The notes: generated by a model from the sequence alone, not told the origin. DNA of 64,000 bases from Jannaschia pagri (GCF_019655435.1 NZ_BPFH01000005.1:124001-188000); one strand, 5' to 3'. Shown: positions 26,738 to 35,849, numbered from the stretch's first letter. A program made the numbers and translations.

Positions 26738-26758
26738 CCGCGACAATTTCCCGCGACA
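26738..26758 (+). promoter_or_regulatory. Direct repeat CCGCGACA upstream of ctaD
   Basis: The 8-mer CCGCGACA occurs twice (26738-26745 and 26751-26758) with a 5-nt spacer, a 13-bp period, about 115 bp before the ctaD start. Repeats of GCGAC type are reminiscent of sites for RegA/ActR-type redox regulators, but the match is only suggestive. Confidence 0.25.
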
Positions 26759-26870
26759 TGCGCTGTCTTGTGCCGTTGCCCCCGCGTGCCCCCATCGCTA
26801 GAAGGCGGCGACAGACATGCGCGGGGGCGAGTCTTCCGCGTGCCACGAGCAACTACGCAGGAGCGACCAG

Positions 26871-28544
26871 ATGGCAGACGCCGCCATTTCGGGCCACGAT
26901 CACCACGAGAAGCCTGGCTTCTTTACGCGGTGGTTCATGTCCACGAACCATAAAGACATTGGGATCCTGTATCTCTTCGTATCGGGCCTGGCCGGGTTTA
27001 TCTCGGTCGCTTTCACCGTCTACATGCGGTTGGAGCTCATGGACCCCGGCGTCCAATATATGTGCATGGAAGGCGCGCGCCTGACGGCTGCCGCTGCGGG
27101 CGAATGTACGCCAAACGGGCACCTCTGGAACGTGCTGATCACCGGCCACGGCATCCTGATGATGTTCTTCGTGGTTATCCCGGCGTTGTTCGGGGGCTTC
27201 GGTAACTACTTCATGCCGCTGCACATTGGCGCGCCTGATATGGCGTTCCCCCGGTTGAACAACCTGTCGTTCTGGTTGTTTGTGGCTGGCACGTCCCTCG
27301 CGGTTCTGTCGGTCGTCGTTCCTGGCGGCAACGGACAACTCGGGTCGGGCATTGGCTGGGTTCTCTACCCGCCGCTCTCCACGACGGAACAGGGGATGTC
27401 GACTGACATCGCCATCTTTGCCGTGCACGTGTCGGGCGCCTCTTCGATCCTCGGCGCCATCAACATCATCACGACCTTCCTGAACATGCGCGCGCCGGGC
27501 ATGACGCTGCACAAGGTGCCACTGTTTGCTTGGTCGATCTTTGTGACCGCCTGGCTGATCCTGCTGGCCCTGCCCGTTCTCGCCGGTGCGATCACTATGC
27601 TGCTGACGGATCGTAACTTCGGTACGACCTTCTTTGATCCGGCTGGCGGCGGTGACCCCGTTCTTTACCAGCACATCCTGTGGTTCTTCGGTCACCCCGA
27701 GGTGTACATCGTGATCCTGCCGGCCTTCGGCATCATCTCGCACATCGTGTCGACCTTCTCGAAGAAGCCGATCTTTGGCTACCTGCCGATGGTCTACGCC
27801 ATGGTCGCCATCGGTGGTCTCGGCTTCGTCGTCTGGGCGCACCACATGTACACCGTCGGCATGTCGCTGACGCAGCAGGCCTACTTCATGGTTGCGACGA
27901 TGATCATCGCGGTCCCCACGGGGGTGAAGATCTTCTCCTGGATCGCGACGATGTGGGGTGGATCGATCACCTTTAAGACGCCCATGCTCTTCGCCATCGG
28001 CTTCATCTTCCTGTTCACCGTGGGTGGTGTCACGGGGATCGTGCTGTCTCAGGCGGGTGTGGACCGAGCTTACCACGATACCTACTACGTGGTCGCGCAC
28101 TTCCACTACGTGATGTCTCTGGGTGCTGTGTTCGGGATCTTTGCCGGGATCTACTACTGGATCGGCAAGATGTCGGGCCGCCAGTACCCCGAATGGGCAG
28201 GTAAGCTGCACTTCTGGATGTTCTTCATCGGCGCGAACATCACCTTCTTCCCGCAGCACTTCCTGGGTCGTCAGGGCATGCCGCGCCGCTACATCGACTA
28301 CCCGGATGCCTTCGCGCTCTGGAACGAAGTGTCGAGCTGGGGTGCCTTCCTGTCCTTCGCCTCGTTCCTCTTCTTCATCGGGATCGTTTTCTACACGATC
28401 TTTGCTGGGAAGCGCGTGACCGACGAATCCTATTGGGGTGAGCACGCCGACACGCTGGAGTGGACACTGCCCAACCCGCCGCCGGAGCACACCTTCGAGC
28501 AGCTGCCGACCCGCGACATGTGGGACAAGCAGCCGGGCCACTGA
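26871..28544 (+). CDS. ctaD: Cytochrome c oxidase subunit I (aa3 type)
   Basis: A 557-residue, 12-helix inner-membrane catalytic subunit of the terminal oxidase. It holds heme a and the heme a3-CuB centre. Visible hallmarks are [24 protein letters not shown] with a heme ligand, WFFGHPEVY (CuB His and cross-linked Tyr), HHMYTVGM, and HFHYVMS near the end. The start is the ATG at 26871 with AGGAG upstream. Genes for subunits II and III and heme synthesis are not adjacent, as seen in other Rhodobacteraceae where ctaD stands apart. The stop overlaps the next start (TGATG). Confidence 0.96.
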   Translation: MADAAISGHDHHEKPGFFTRWFMSTNHKDIGILYLFVSGLAGFISVAFTVYMRLELMDPGVQYMCMEGARLTAAAAGECTPNGHLWNVLITGHGILMMFFVVIPALFGGFGNYFMPLHIGAPDMAFPRLNNLSFWLFVAGTSLAVLSVVVPGGNGQLGSGIGWVLYPPLSTTEQGMSTDIAIFAVHVSGASSILGAINIITTFLNMRAPGMTLHKVPLFAWSIFVTAWLILLALPVLAGAITMLLTDRNFGTTFFDPAGGGDPVLYQHILWFFGHPEVYIVILPAFGIISHIVSTFSKKPIFGYLPMVYAMVAIGGLGFVVWAHHMYTVGMSLTQQAYFMVATMIIAVPTGVKIFSWIATMWGGSITFKTPMLFAIGFIFLFTVGGVTGIVLSQAGVDRAYHDTYYVVAHFHYVMSLGAVFGIFAGIYYWIGKMSGRQYPEWAGKLHFWMFFIGANITFFPQHFLGRQGMPRRYIDYPDAFALWNEVSSWGAFLSFASFLFFIGIVFYTIFAGKRVTDESYWGEHADTLEWTLPNPPPEHTFEQLPTRDMWDKQPGH

Positions 28545-29068
28545 TGCCAATCAAGGTCATCACCGACCATACACAGGGGGCCCCGGCATCGTCCGGGGCC
28601 CCTTCGTCTGTGGTCCTCTCTTTGGAACTCTGGCCGCACCAGTCGCTGACACCTGGCGGGTTCGTCACCATGATTGGCGCAACCTTTGCCATGCTGATGG
28701 TGCCTTTGGTCGGCCTCTTGGGCACGGCCGTCCTCTGGGGGGTCTTGCCGTTCGAGCTGCTGGTCTTGGGCCTTCTGTGGTTCGGTCTCAAACGCTCCTG
28801 GCGCGACCGCGACATTCTCGAACGCTTTGAGATGACGACAGACGCGGTCACCCTGACGCGGCGCGATCCCGACGGAAGCCTTCGGGATTGGGAAGCAAAC
28901 CCCTACTGGATGCGCGTCGAACGTCATGAACGGGTTGCCGGAATCGAGGACTATCTGACCCTGGAGGGCGGCCCCCGTAAGGTCGAGATCGGTGCGTTTC
29001 TAACCCCCGAAGAACGCCGCCAGTTGGAGCGCCAACTGCTGAACGCCCTCGGTCGCGTCAAAAGCTAG
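28544..29068 (+). CDS. DUF2244 membrane protein
   Basis: A 174-residue protein of the DUF2244 family. The conserved core starts at LELWPHQSLTPGGF, followed by two membrane helices (GATFAMLMVPLVGLLGTAVLW and PFELLVLGLLWF) and a C-terminal soluble part (RVERHE...LGAFLTPEERRQLERQLLNAL type). The gene follows ctaD in many alphaproteobacteria, so a link with the oxidase is plausible but unproven. The start is taken at 28544, overlapping the ctaD stop. The first 25 residues are not conserved, and the DNA there holds a perfect hairpin, so initiation further inside, for example a GTG near 28610, is possible. Its 3' end overlaps modC by 4 nt. Confidence 0.78.
   Translation: MPIKVITDHTQGAPASSGAPSSVVLSLELWPHQSLTPGGFVTMIGATFAMLMVPLVGLLGTAVLWGVLPFELLVLGLLWFGLKRSWRDRDILERFEMTTDAVTLTRRDPDGSLRDWEANPYWMRVERHERVAGIEDYLTLEGGPRKVEIGAFLTPEERRQLERQLLNALGRVKS
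28577..28602 (+). terminator. GC hairpin just after ctaD
   Basis: A perfect 10-bp GC stem (28577-28586 with 28593-28602, loop CATCGT) lies 33 nt after the ctaD stop, inside the first codons of the DUF2244 frame. No T-run follows (TTCGTCT), so it may protect the ctaD mRNA 3' end or attenuate readthrough rather than end transcription. Confidence 0.45.
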
Positions 29069-30135
29069 ATCGACCGCAGGCCGCCACCGCCGACGTCCAG
29101 GCGTGCCACACCGGTTGTCTTGATGACGGCCCAAACGGGCCGCCCCACGACCAAACCCAAACGATCCGCCGACACGCGGGTCACCCGCGCCAACAGGGCG
29201 CCATCGCCCGCGCGCAAACGAACCATCACGCCCGGCCCTTGGCCTTGCAACACCTGCTCCACCACCATGGGCAACACGTTCAGCGCGGACAGCCCCACGG
29301 GTTCCTGGGTGGCGACAATGACGTCTTCTGCCCGGATCCGAAGGCGAAGCGCCGTGCCGACCCCGCCCTCCACGCCAGCGAGGTGCAGGCATCCGGCTGG
29401 CGTCTCCACCTCAGCCAGGCCGTCGGCGATCTTTCGAATGATGCCCGACAGGACCGCCCCGGCTTGGGACGGACCAATATCGGCGGCGACGGTCGGATCC
29501 GACAGCATCTCTTCCACCGGGCCAGACCGGACGACCTGTCCCGCGCGCATCAGGACGAGCGTCGAGGCCAAGCGCGCAACCTCCTCAATGGCATGGGAGA
29601 TGTAGAGGATCGGAATGCCGTGATCCCGCAACCGTTCAAGATAGGGCAGGATCAATCCGCGCCGCCGGGCGTCCAGCGCCGCCAAGGGCTCGTCCATAAT
29701 CAGGAGCCGCGGTTGCCGTAGAAGCGCCCGCCCAATGGCCACACGCGCCGCCTCTCCCCCGGACAACCCCGCCGTGCGGCGCCCCAAAAGCGGCTTGATC
29801 CCCAGCATATCGGCCACCTGACCCGGTGCTGTTCCCGTCGGCGCGCCGTAGAGCAGGTTTCGCTCCACCGTCAGGTGGGGAAACAGCCGTGCTTCTTGGA
29901 AGACATAGCCAATCGCCCGCTTGTGCACGGGCACCCAAGCGTTTGGTCCGAAGACTTCCTGCCCGTCCAAAACGATCCGCCCCGCATCGGGCCTCTCCAA
30001 CCCGGCCACACAGCGGGCGAGCGATGTCTTACCCGCTCCGCTCGGGCCAAAGACCGCCGTGACGCCCGACCCGGCCGTCAACGCCACGTCCAAGGTGAAG
30101 CCATCCACGCGCCGTGTGATCGCCACATCCAGCAT
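29065..30135 (-). CDS. modC: Molybdate ABC transporter ATP-binding protein
   Basis: A 356-residue cytoplasmic ATPase that powers molybdate import. Walker A is GPSGAGKT (30-37), the signature LSGGE (124-128, followed by AARVA instead of the usual RQRVA), and Walker B LLIMDEP (ending at 150). The C-terminal third is a MOP/TOBE molybdate-binding domain (ALNVLPMVVEQVLQGQG, then MVRLRAGDGALLARVTRVSADRLGL), which suits ModC. It is last in modABC, with its start overlapping the modB stop. It converges on the DUF2244 gene with a 4-nt overlap. Confidence 0.93.
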   Translation of the reverse strand: MLDVAITRRVDGFTLDVALTAGSGVTAVFGPSGAGKTSLARCVAGLERPDAGRIVLDGQEVFGPNAWVPVHKRAIGYVFQEARLFPHLTVERNLLYGAPTGTAPGQVADMLGIKPLLGRRTAGLSGGEAARVAIGRALLRQPRLLIMDEPLAALDARRRGLILPYLERLRDHGIPILYISHAIEEVARLASTLVLMRAGQVVRSGPVEEMLSDPTVAADIGPSQAGAVLSGIIRKIADGLAEVETPAGCLHLAGVEGGVGTALRLRIRAEDVIVATQEPVGLSALNVLPMVVEQVLQGQGPGVMVRLRAGDGALLARVTRVSADRLGLVVGRPVWAVIKTTGVARLDVGGGGLRSI

Positions 30136-30827
30136 CAGCGGCCTGCCACGCGTTGGGCCACGCGACGGGCCAACCAGTTGGATAGGATCACCGCGCCGAT
30201 GGCAACGACCACTGCCACCGCTACGAGACCACGTAGCGGCGCCTCGCCCCCCGGCACTTGCAGAAAGGCGTAAATCGCAGAGGGCAACGTCCTGGTTTCA
30301 CCGGGGATCGACGCCACAAAGGTGATCGTTGCCCCGAATTCACCGAAGGCCTTGGCAAAGCCCAGCGTCACCCCGGCCAAGATCCCGGGAACCGTCAACG
30401 GAAAGGTAATCGTCCACCAGACCTTACGGGGCGACGCCCCGAGGGTGGCCGCCGCTTCTTCCAGTTTGGGATCGACCGCTTCGATGGACAGGCGAATGGC
30501 CCGCACCATCAGGGGCAGTGCCATGATCGCCGCCGCCAGGGCCGCCCCGGTCCAGCGAAAGGCGAGGCCCAGGCCCAGGGGCTCCAACACGGCGCCAAAT
30601 GGCCCGCTGCGCGAAAACAGCAGAAGCAGCGCGTATCCAGTCACCACGGGCGGCAAGACCAACGGCAAATGGACGACGGCATCAAGCAACCCGCGCCCCC
30701 TGAACTGACCCTGGGCCAGCAGCCGCGCGATCCAGATCGCGGGCAACAGACTGGCGAGCGTCGCGACGACGGAGACGCGGAGCGACAACGTCAAAGCCTC
30801 CAGAGCCTCTGGCGGCAATGTGATCAC
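30135..30827 (-). CDS. modB: Molybdate ABC transporter permease
   Basis: A 230-residue inner-membrane channel subunit with about five to six helices. The coupling loop EEAAATLGASPRKVWWTITFPLTVPGI is typical of ModB/CysT permeases. The start is the GTG at 30827 (VITLPPEALEAL), which overlaps the modA stop by 4 nt (GTGA). The longer frame upstream lies antisense/out of frame to modA and is not coding. Normal family length supports this start. It transports molybdate delivered by ModA using ATP hydrolysis by ModC. Confidence 0.93.
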   Translation of the reverse strand: MITLPPEALEALTLSLRVSVVATLASLLPAIWIARLLAQGQFRGRGLLDAVVHLPLVLPPVVTGYALLLLFSRSGPFGAVLEPLGLGLAFRWTGAALAAAIMALPLMVRAIRLSIEAVDPKLEEAAATLGASPRKVWWTITFPLTVPGILAGVTLGFAKAFGEFGATITFVASIPGETRTLPSAIYAFLQVPGGEAPLRGLVAVAVVVAIGAVILSNWLARRVAQRVAGR

Positions 30828-31576
30828 AGATGGAACCCGTGCCTGGCGAAGACGTCGGTGGCTTGTGCGATATGGTCCAGAAGGGCGCGGGCGCTTGGGG
30901 CAGCCCCTGCCAAGACGGCGCCTGGATAGACAATCGGTTGATGGGCACGCGCGGGAATGCGCGCCACGTCTACGGCGCCGGTCCCGACCACGTCGGAGGC
31001 ATAGACCAGGCCCAAGGTCACGTCCCCGCGCGCCACATAGGCCAAAGCGGCGCGCACATTTTCCGCGAGGATCGCGCGGGGGCGCAGAGCGGTCCACAGA
31101 CCCAGCGTCTCCAGCGCCTGTTGACCGTAGCGTCCGGCAGGTACCGACAGGGGGTCACCCATGGCGAAGCGCCCCTCTGTGCCCAAGCGTCCCTCAACAC
31201 CATCGGACGTCAGCTCAATCTGACCCGCGCCAGCCGGGCCAGCCATCACCAAACGGTTGGACGCCACCGACCGTGCGGTGCCTTGCACAACGCCCTGACC
31301 CACAAGCCACTCCATCCAATCGGAGGCCGCCAGCAGGACAAGATCCGCCGGAGCCCCCGCCGCCGCCTGTCGCGCAATCGTTCCGCTGCCGCCATAGGAC
31401 AGGGCGACCGGCTCGGCCCAGGTCGTGGCAATCTCATCCAATGCGGGCTTCAAGCTGGCCGCCGCGAGAACCGTTAAGCCCCCCGCCGCACGTACGGGAG
31501 GGGAGACGGACAGCGCCAAACCCGCCAAGACGCTGCGACGCGTCAGACAGCCCAACGGACGACGCACCGTCATCAC
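30824..31576 (-). CDS. modA: Molybdate-binding periplasmic protein
   Basis: A 250-residue periplasmic receptor for molybdate. A twin-arginine-like N-terminus (TRRSVLAGLALSVSPPVRA) acts as signal peptide. The mature part starts GGLTVLAAASLKPALDEI, the ModA hallmark with ligand-binding serine, and contains YGGSGTIARQAAAGAPADLVLLAAS and LGLVYASDV. Length is normal. The first ATG is 31576, with a second one codon later. It is transcribed as modA-modB-modC and lies 43 bp after the DUF1178 gene, leaving little room for its own promoter, so the two may be cotranscribed. No ModE-type operator is evident. Confidence 0.92.
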   Translation of the reverse strand: MMTVRRPLGCLTRRSVLAGLALSVSPPVRAAGGLTVLAAASLKPALDEIATTWAEPVALSYGGSGTIARQAAAGAPADLVLLAASDWMEWLVGQGVVQGTARSVASNRLVMAGPAGAGQIELTSDGVEGRLGTEGRFAMGDPLSVPAGRYGQQALETLGLWTALRPRAILAENVRAALAYVARGDVTLGLVYASDVVGTGAVDVARIPARAHQPIVYPGAVLAGAAPSARALLDHIAQATDVFARHGFHL

Positions 31577-31619
31577 GCCAGATCCCGTAGTGAACCGTCT
31601 GTGACCATGGCGCAGGGCA

Positions 31620-32036
31620 TCAATTCATCTTGCGCTTGGGCGCGAAGGGTAGCGGTGCAACGGGGATGCCATCCTCCAGCAAGGCCTTTGCCTCCTGCGC
31701 GTTGGCCTCGCCCCAGATTGGTTTCGCCGGATCGTCGCTGGCGGCGATGGCCCTGGCCTCTTCCGCAAACCGCCCGCCCACATATGTCGCCTCAGCCTCG
31801 ACCTTCGCGCGCAGGGCGGCGATCTTTGCCTCCACCTCACTTGGGGACGGATCGGAGGGCGTAACCTCGGCCGGAACGCGAACCTTTGGCGCCATCAAAG
31901 CCTTACGAACATCCGTATCGCCGCAGACGACACAGGACACCATCCGCTGCGCCGCCAAGGTGTCAAACGCATCAGCGGATTTGAACCAGCTTTCAAAGTC
32001 ATGTCCCTGACGACAGCGCAGCGCGTATTTGATCAT
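31620..32036 (-). CDS. DUF1178 protein
   Basis: A 138-residue cytosolic protein of the DUF1178 family, common and usually single-copy in alphaproteobacteria. It starts with the conserved MIKYALRCRQGHDFESWFKSADAFD and has a CVVCGD cysteine pair that may bind zinc together with Cys8 (LRCRQGH). The C-terminal EEARAIAASDDPAKPIWGEANAQEAKALLEDGIPVAPLPF is highly typical. The start is ATG 32036 with GGGGTGG upstream. It is divergent from the peroxidase gene. Its function is unknown; it has no clear tie to molybdate despite being next to modA. Confidence 0.88.
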   Translation of the reverse strand: MIKYALRCRQGHDFESWFKSADAFDTLAAQRMVSCVVCGDTDVRKALMAPKVRVPAEVTPSDPSPSEVEAKIAALRAKVEAEATYVGGRFAEEARAIAASDDPAKPIWGEANAQEAKALLEDGIPVAPLPFAPKRKMN

Positions 32037-32135
32037 GACCACCCCGTTCATCACCGTGTGCACCGCAAAATAAGGGGTTCGACGGCGGGCGCAATATGGC
32101 TTGAAGACGCGGGGCCGACAGCTAACTTTCAGGAC

Positions 32136-32636
32136 ATGAGAGCTTTCATGTTTTTGTGCCTATCGGCCCTACCCGCCTCAGCCTTTGAGTTCGACGCGTT
32201 GGAAGGGGGGACCCTCGACCTAACCGACCTCCGGGGCCAAGCGGTTCTGGTGGTGAACACCGCCTCGCTGTGTGGCTTCACGGATCAATACGCGGGCCTG
32301 CAAACCCTGCATGAGCGGTATGGTGACCGTGGCTTTACCGTCGTCGGCGTCCCATCGGATGACTTCCGGCAGGAATTGTCGGATGATGCCGCCGTGGCCG
32401 AGTTTTGTGAGGTGAACTATGGCCTTACCTTCCCCATGACGGCCATCACGCCCGTCACTGGGGACGACGCCCATCCCTTCTATGCCTGGCTGGCGGATCA
32501 GGGGGAGCGCCCGCGCTGGAACTTCAACAAAGCGCTTTTGGATCCCGAGGGGCAGCTTGTGACATTCGAGGGGTCCAGCACCCGGCCCCTGTCGCGCAAG
32601 ATGATCAGCGCCATTGAAGGTGTCCTGCCGGAGTGA
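32136..32636 (+). CDS. Exported glutathione peroxidase-like protein (Cys type)
   Basis: A 166-residue thiol peroxidase fold. Residues 1-16 are a signal peptide (MRAFMFLCLSALPASA), so it should act in the periplasm. The peroxidatic residue is Cys46 in NTASLCGFTDQY, where GPx proteins have Cys or Sec. WNFNK is present, but the usual catalytic Gln of the CNQF motif is Asp76 (GVPSDDF), so activity may differ. It probably reduces peroxides using thioredoxin-like partners. Its stop overlaps the start of the deacetylase gene by 4 nt (GTGA). Start ATG 32136. Confidence 0.88.
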   Translation: MRAFMFLCLSALPASAFEFDALEGGTLDLTDLRGQAVLVVNTASLCGFTDQYAGLQTLHERYGDRGFTVVGVPSDDFRQELSDDAAVAEFCEVNYGLTFPMTAITPVTGDDAHPFYAWLADQGERPRWNFNKALLDPEGQLVTFEGSSTRPLSRKMISAIEGVLPE

Positions 32637-33766
32637 CCCCCCTCCTCCTCGGATCGGAGATCTATCGCGGCTCGTCCTATGGCAAGTGGCACCCCCTGCG
32701 CGTGCCGCGCGTGTCCACTGTGCTGGATCTTGTCCGCGTCCTCGGGTGGCTTCCGCCGGAGCGGTTTCGCATCTCGCCACGGGCCAAGCCGGCGGCCCTC
32801 TCCGTCTGGCACACCCCGGAGTACTTGGCCGCGCTAGAAGAGGCTGAGGTCACCGGCGCCGTCGATGACACGACCCGCACGCGCCATGGGCTGGGCACCG
32901 TGTCCAACCCGGTCTTTCCAGAGATGTACCGTCGTCCCGCAACCGGCGCAGGTGGATCGCTGCTGGCCGGAGAGATCCTGTCTGGCGGTGGTGTCGTCCA
33001 TAACCCAGGGGGCGGGACACACCACGGGATGCCGGATCGTGCCTCGGGGTTCTGCTATTTGAACGATGCGGTGCTTGGCATTCTCAGCCTCCGGCGGAAC
33101 GGCGCGCAACGGATCGCCTATGTGGACATCGATGCGCACCACATGGACGGCGTGGAGTACGCCTTTGCCGATGACGCCGATACTCTGTTGATCTCAACCC
33201 ACGAAGAGAAGCGTTGGCCTTTCACCGGTGCCTTGGATGACCAGGGTATCGGCCAGGTGTTTAACCTGCCCCTGCCCCGCGCGTGCAACGACAGCGAATT
33301 TGCCTTGGCCCGGGACCGGGTGATCCGTCCAGCCGTCGAAGCCTTCGCGCCCGATGCCATCGTGCTGCAATGTGGGGCGGACGCTGTCGAGGAGGACCCG
33401 CTGTCCCGCATGGCATTGTCGAACACGGCCCATTGGGCGGTGTTACGCGCCCTTTTACCCCTGGCGCCACGCGTTTTGATCCTCGGCGGCGGTGGCTACA
33501 ACCCCTGGACGGTGGGCCGTCTTTGGGCCGGAAACTGGGCCATCGCATCCGGTCAGGACATCCCCGACCGTTTGACTCCAGAGGCCGAGGCGATCCTTCG
33601 AGCGATCCCGTTTGACGGCAATTCCCGGGGACGAAACCCGCCGGATCATCTGTTCACCACCTTGCGCGACACCCCGCGTCCAGGCCCCATCCGCCAGGAC
33701 GTCATCGACCGGGTCGATCGCCTCGCCGCGCGCCTGGGCGCCATGCCCGCCCGCGCGGCGGGGTAG
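32633..33766 (+). CDS. Histone-deacetylase-family (AcuC-like) amidohydrolase
   Basis: A 377-residue zinc-dependent deacetylase fold. HNPGGGTHHG holds the charge-relay His130-His131. The zinc site YVDIDAHHMDG (Asp167, His169) and a later GGGGYNPW loop are also present. Bacterial members remove acetyl groups from proteins (AcuC), polyamines or other amides; the last is common in Rhodobacteraceae. The substrate is not evident here. The GTG start at 32633 overlaps the peroxidase stop, so translation is coupled. The gene converges on the 2-hydroxyacid dehydrogenase with 21 bp between stops. Confidence 0.88.
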   Translation: MTPLLLGSEIYRGSSYGKWHPLRVPRVSTVLDLVRVLGWLPPERFRISPRAKPAALSVWHTPEYLAALEEAEVTGAVDDTTRTRHGLGTVSNPVFPEMYRRPATGAGGSLLAGEILSGGGVVHNPGGGTHHGMPDRASGFCYLNDAVLGILSLRRNGAQRIAYVDIDAHHMDGVEYAFADDADTLLISTHEEKRWPFTGALDDQGIGQVFNLPLPRACNDSEFALARDRVIRPAVEAFAPDAIVLQCGADAVEEDPLSRMALSNTAHWAVLRALLPLAPRVLILGGGGYNPWTVGRLWAGNWAIASGQDIPDRLTPEAEAILRAIPFDGNSRGRNPPDHLFTTLRDTPRPGPIRQDVIDRVDRLAARLGAMPARAAG

Positions 33767-33787
33767 ACCCCGCCGCCACGACCGCTG

Positions 33788-34744
33788 TCACAGATGGCGG
33801 CACTCCGGCACGGCGGTCTTGACCGTCCCGTCGACCAGCCACTGTTGCAGGTTCTCCACCACCAGATCGCCCATAGCTTGCCGCGTCTCATGGGTGCCAG
33901 AGGCCACGTGCGGCGTGAGAACCACGTTGTCCATGGACTTGAGCGCATCGGGCACCTTGGGCTCCGCCTCGAACACATCCAGACCCGCGCCCGCGATGGT
34001 GCCCGCCTCCAGCGCTGCGACCAGGGCCGCCTCATCGGCCACGGACCCGCGCGCCACATTGATGAAGATGCCATCGGGTCCCAGGGCGGACAAAACCTCC
34101 GCGTTCACCATATGCTGGGTGGAGGCACCGCCCGGCGTGATCGCAACCAACACCTCAACGGCCGCCGCACACTCCGCCGCCGTCGCGTGGTACGTGTAGG
34201 GGACGTCCTTTGGCGAGCGGGAGTGATAGTTAATATCCGCGTTGAAGGCCTTGCACCGCTCCGCAATGGTTTGCCCGATCCGGCCCAGGCCAAGGATGCC
34301 AACGCGCCGCTTCTGCACGGAACGGGTCAAGGGATAGTTCCCCTCCGCCTCCCAGGCGCCGCTCCGCACATGCCGGTCCGACGGGATCAACTGGCGCGAC
34401 ACGGCCAGCCACAGCATCACAAAGGTATCGGCCACCTCATCGTTTAGGACATCCGGCGTATGGGCAACTTTGATGCCCCGCGCGGCATAGACGTCGGCGT
34501 CAATGGCGTCGTAGCCAACCCCATAGGAGGACACGACCTTCAGGTTGGGCGTCGCCGCATCCACATCCTCAGGCACGCCATAGTGCCCGTTGGTGAGGAT
34601 CGCGGGGTACGACGCCCCGTTGGCGGCCAAAAACCCCGCACGATCCCCTTGGTCGAACAGCACATCGATCTCAAACTGATCCGACAGGGCGTCGCGCATC
34701 CGGTCGGTGATATCCCCAATCTGGAGCAGCTTGGTCTTAGCCAT
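33788..34744 (-). CDS. D-isomer-specific 2-hydroxyacid dehydrogenase (glyoxylate/hydroxypyruvate reductase-like)
   Basis: A 318-residue cytosolic NAD(P)-dependent reductase of 2-oxoacids. The Rossmann motif GILGLGRIGQ, the catalytic Arg in NVARGSVADE, Glu in FEAEP and His in LTPHVASGT are visible in order. It is last in the minus-strand operon with SDR, dehydratase and FAH-family genes. It would reduce the glyoxylate or similar 2-oxo product of that pathway, or oxidise a released hydroxyacid; both fit. Its start overlaps the FAH-gene stop by 8 nt. Confidence 0.9.
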   Translation of the reverse strand: MAKTKLLQIGDITDRMRDALSDQFEIDVLFDQGDRAGFLAANGASYPAILTNGHYGVPEDVDAATPNLKVVSSYGVGYDAIDADVYAARGIKVAHTPDVLNDEVADTFVMLWLAVSRQLIPSDRHVRSGAWEAEGNYPLTRSVQKRRVGILGLGRIGQTIAERCKAFNADINYHSRSPKDVPYTYHATAAECAAAVEVLVAITPGGASTQHMVNAEVLSALGPDGIFINVARGSVADEAALVAALEAGTIAGAGLDVFEAEPKVPDALKSMDNVVLTPHVASGTHETRQAMGDLVVENLQQWLVDGTVKTAVPECRHL

Positions 34745-35585
34745 CCGCGCGCACCACCTGTCGTTGGCTGCCCAGCTTCTCGATCGTCAAGTCCATCACG
34801 TCCCCCTCCTTGAGGTACACCGGGTCCGGCTTCATCCCCATACCGACACCCGGAGGCGTCCCGGTCGAAATCACATCGCCCGGGTGCAGGGTGAACATCT
34901 GGCTGAGGTGGCTGATGCACTGGGCCACGGTGAAGATCATCGTATTCGTGTTCCCAGTCTGCCTCCTGTTACCGTTAACATCAAGGTGCATTGCGAGGTT
35001 TTGTGGATCGCCCACCTCGTCGCGTGTCACGAGCCACGGCCCAGTCGGCCCAAAGGTGTCGCAGCTTTTGCCCTTGGTCCATTGCCCGGTCAGCTTGGTC
35101 TGAAAATGCCGCTCCGACACGTCGTTGCAGACGCAGTAGCCTGCGACGTAGTCCAACGCCTCCTCCTCCGAGACGTACTTGCAAGCCTTGCCGATCACGA
35201 CGCCCAGTTCCACCTCCCAATCGGTGTGGGTGGATCCGCGCGGCATCACCACATCGTCGTTCGGCCCAACGATGGCCGAAGTCGCCTTCATGAACAGGAT
35301 CGGATGCTCAGGGATGGCCGCACCCGTCTCCGCAGCGTGGTCGGAATAGTTCAGTCCGATGCACATGAACTTACCGATCTGGCCAACGCAGGGACCGAAC
35401 CGCACCTCCCGATCCACCTTCGGCAAGGCCATGGGGTCCAATGTGCGCAGCATGTCGAGCGTTGTATCCGACAGCACGTGCCCAGCAATATCGTCAACCT
35501 GACCGCTAAGGTCGCGCAGGTCGCCGTTGTGATCGATCATGCCGGGCTTTTCGGCCCCGGCGTCGCCAAAGCGGACGAGTTTCAT
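34737..35585 (-). CDS. Fumarylacetoacetate-hydrolase-family enzyme (2,4-diketo-3-deoxy sugar acid hydrolase-like)
   Basis: A 282-residue metal-dependent C-C hydrolase of the FAH superfamily. The FAH core includes IGLNYSDHAAETGAAIP, FMKATSAIVGPND, the metal ligands in DWEVELGVVIG, and GDVISTGTPPGVGMG. This subgroup includes enzymes that split 2,4-diketo-3-deoxy-L-fuconate or -rhamnonate into pyruvate and lactate (or glycolate for pentonates). Its operon, with an SDR like 2-keto-3-deoxyfuconate dehydrogenase and an IlvD sugar-acid dehydratase, fits exactly that step. Substrate inferred from context. Start ATG 35585. Confidence 0.88.
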   Translation of the reverse strand: MKLVRFGDAGAEKPGMIDHNGDLRDLSGQVDDIAGHVLSDTTLDMLRTLDPMALPKVDREVRFGPCVGQIGKFMCIGLNYSDHAAETGAAIPEHPILFMKATSAIVGPNDDVVMPRGSTHTDWEVELGVVIGKACKYVSEEEALDYVAGYCVCNDVSERHFQTKLTGQWTKGKSCDTFGPTGPWLVTRDEVGDPQNLAMHLDVNGNRRQTGNTNTMIFTVAQCISHLSQMFTLHPGDVISTGTPPGVGMGMKPDPVYLKEGDVMDLTIEKLGSQRQVVRADG

Positions 35586-35609
35586 TGCCTGTTCTCTCCC
35601 ATAAGGACG

Positions 35610-35849
35610 TTACGAATTGAGGTATCCCACCAAGAGCGAGATGAAAGCGCCGACATGGACGACCATGATCGCACGGTCGTTCCACATCACACCAACGGCA
35701 AACCAGAGCGCGATCCCAACGAAGAAGGCCCATAGGTTCCAAGGTGTGGCGCCTAGCCCGGTCAGACCGTAGCCGACCAGCTGAACGATGGTCGCCACCC
35801 ATTTAACCACATCCGCCGTGCGACGGTCGAAGCGGCTAGTGGTTGTCAC
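35610..35849 (-). CDS. DUF6552 small membrane protein
   Basis: A 79-residue protein with two to three hydrophobic helices ([54 protein letters not shown]). The sequence matches the DUF6552 family found in Rhodobacteraceae. I place the start at GTG 35849 because AAGGA lies about 7 nt upstream; the longer frame to 35885 would lie inside the dehydratase gene. Even so it overlaps the dehydratase end by 14 nt. It is within the sugar-acid operon and could assist a membrane process, but its role is unknown. Confidence 0.72.
   Translation of the reverse strand: MTTTSRFDRRTADVVKWVATIVQLVGYGLTGLGATPWNLWAFFVGIALWFAVGVMWNDRAIMVVHVGAFISLLVGYLNS

Noticed and set aside
26853-28550. 565-codon open frame antisense to ctaD
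   Set aside because: It is the complement of a fully conserved oxidase gene. The product is rich in Arg, His and Glu and matches no family, a normal result of GC-rich codon bias.
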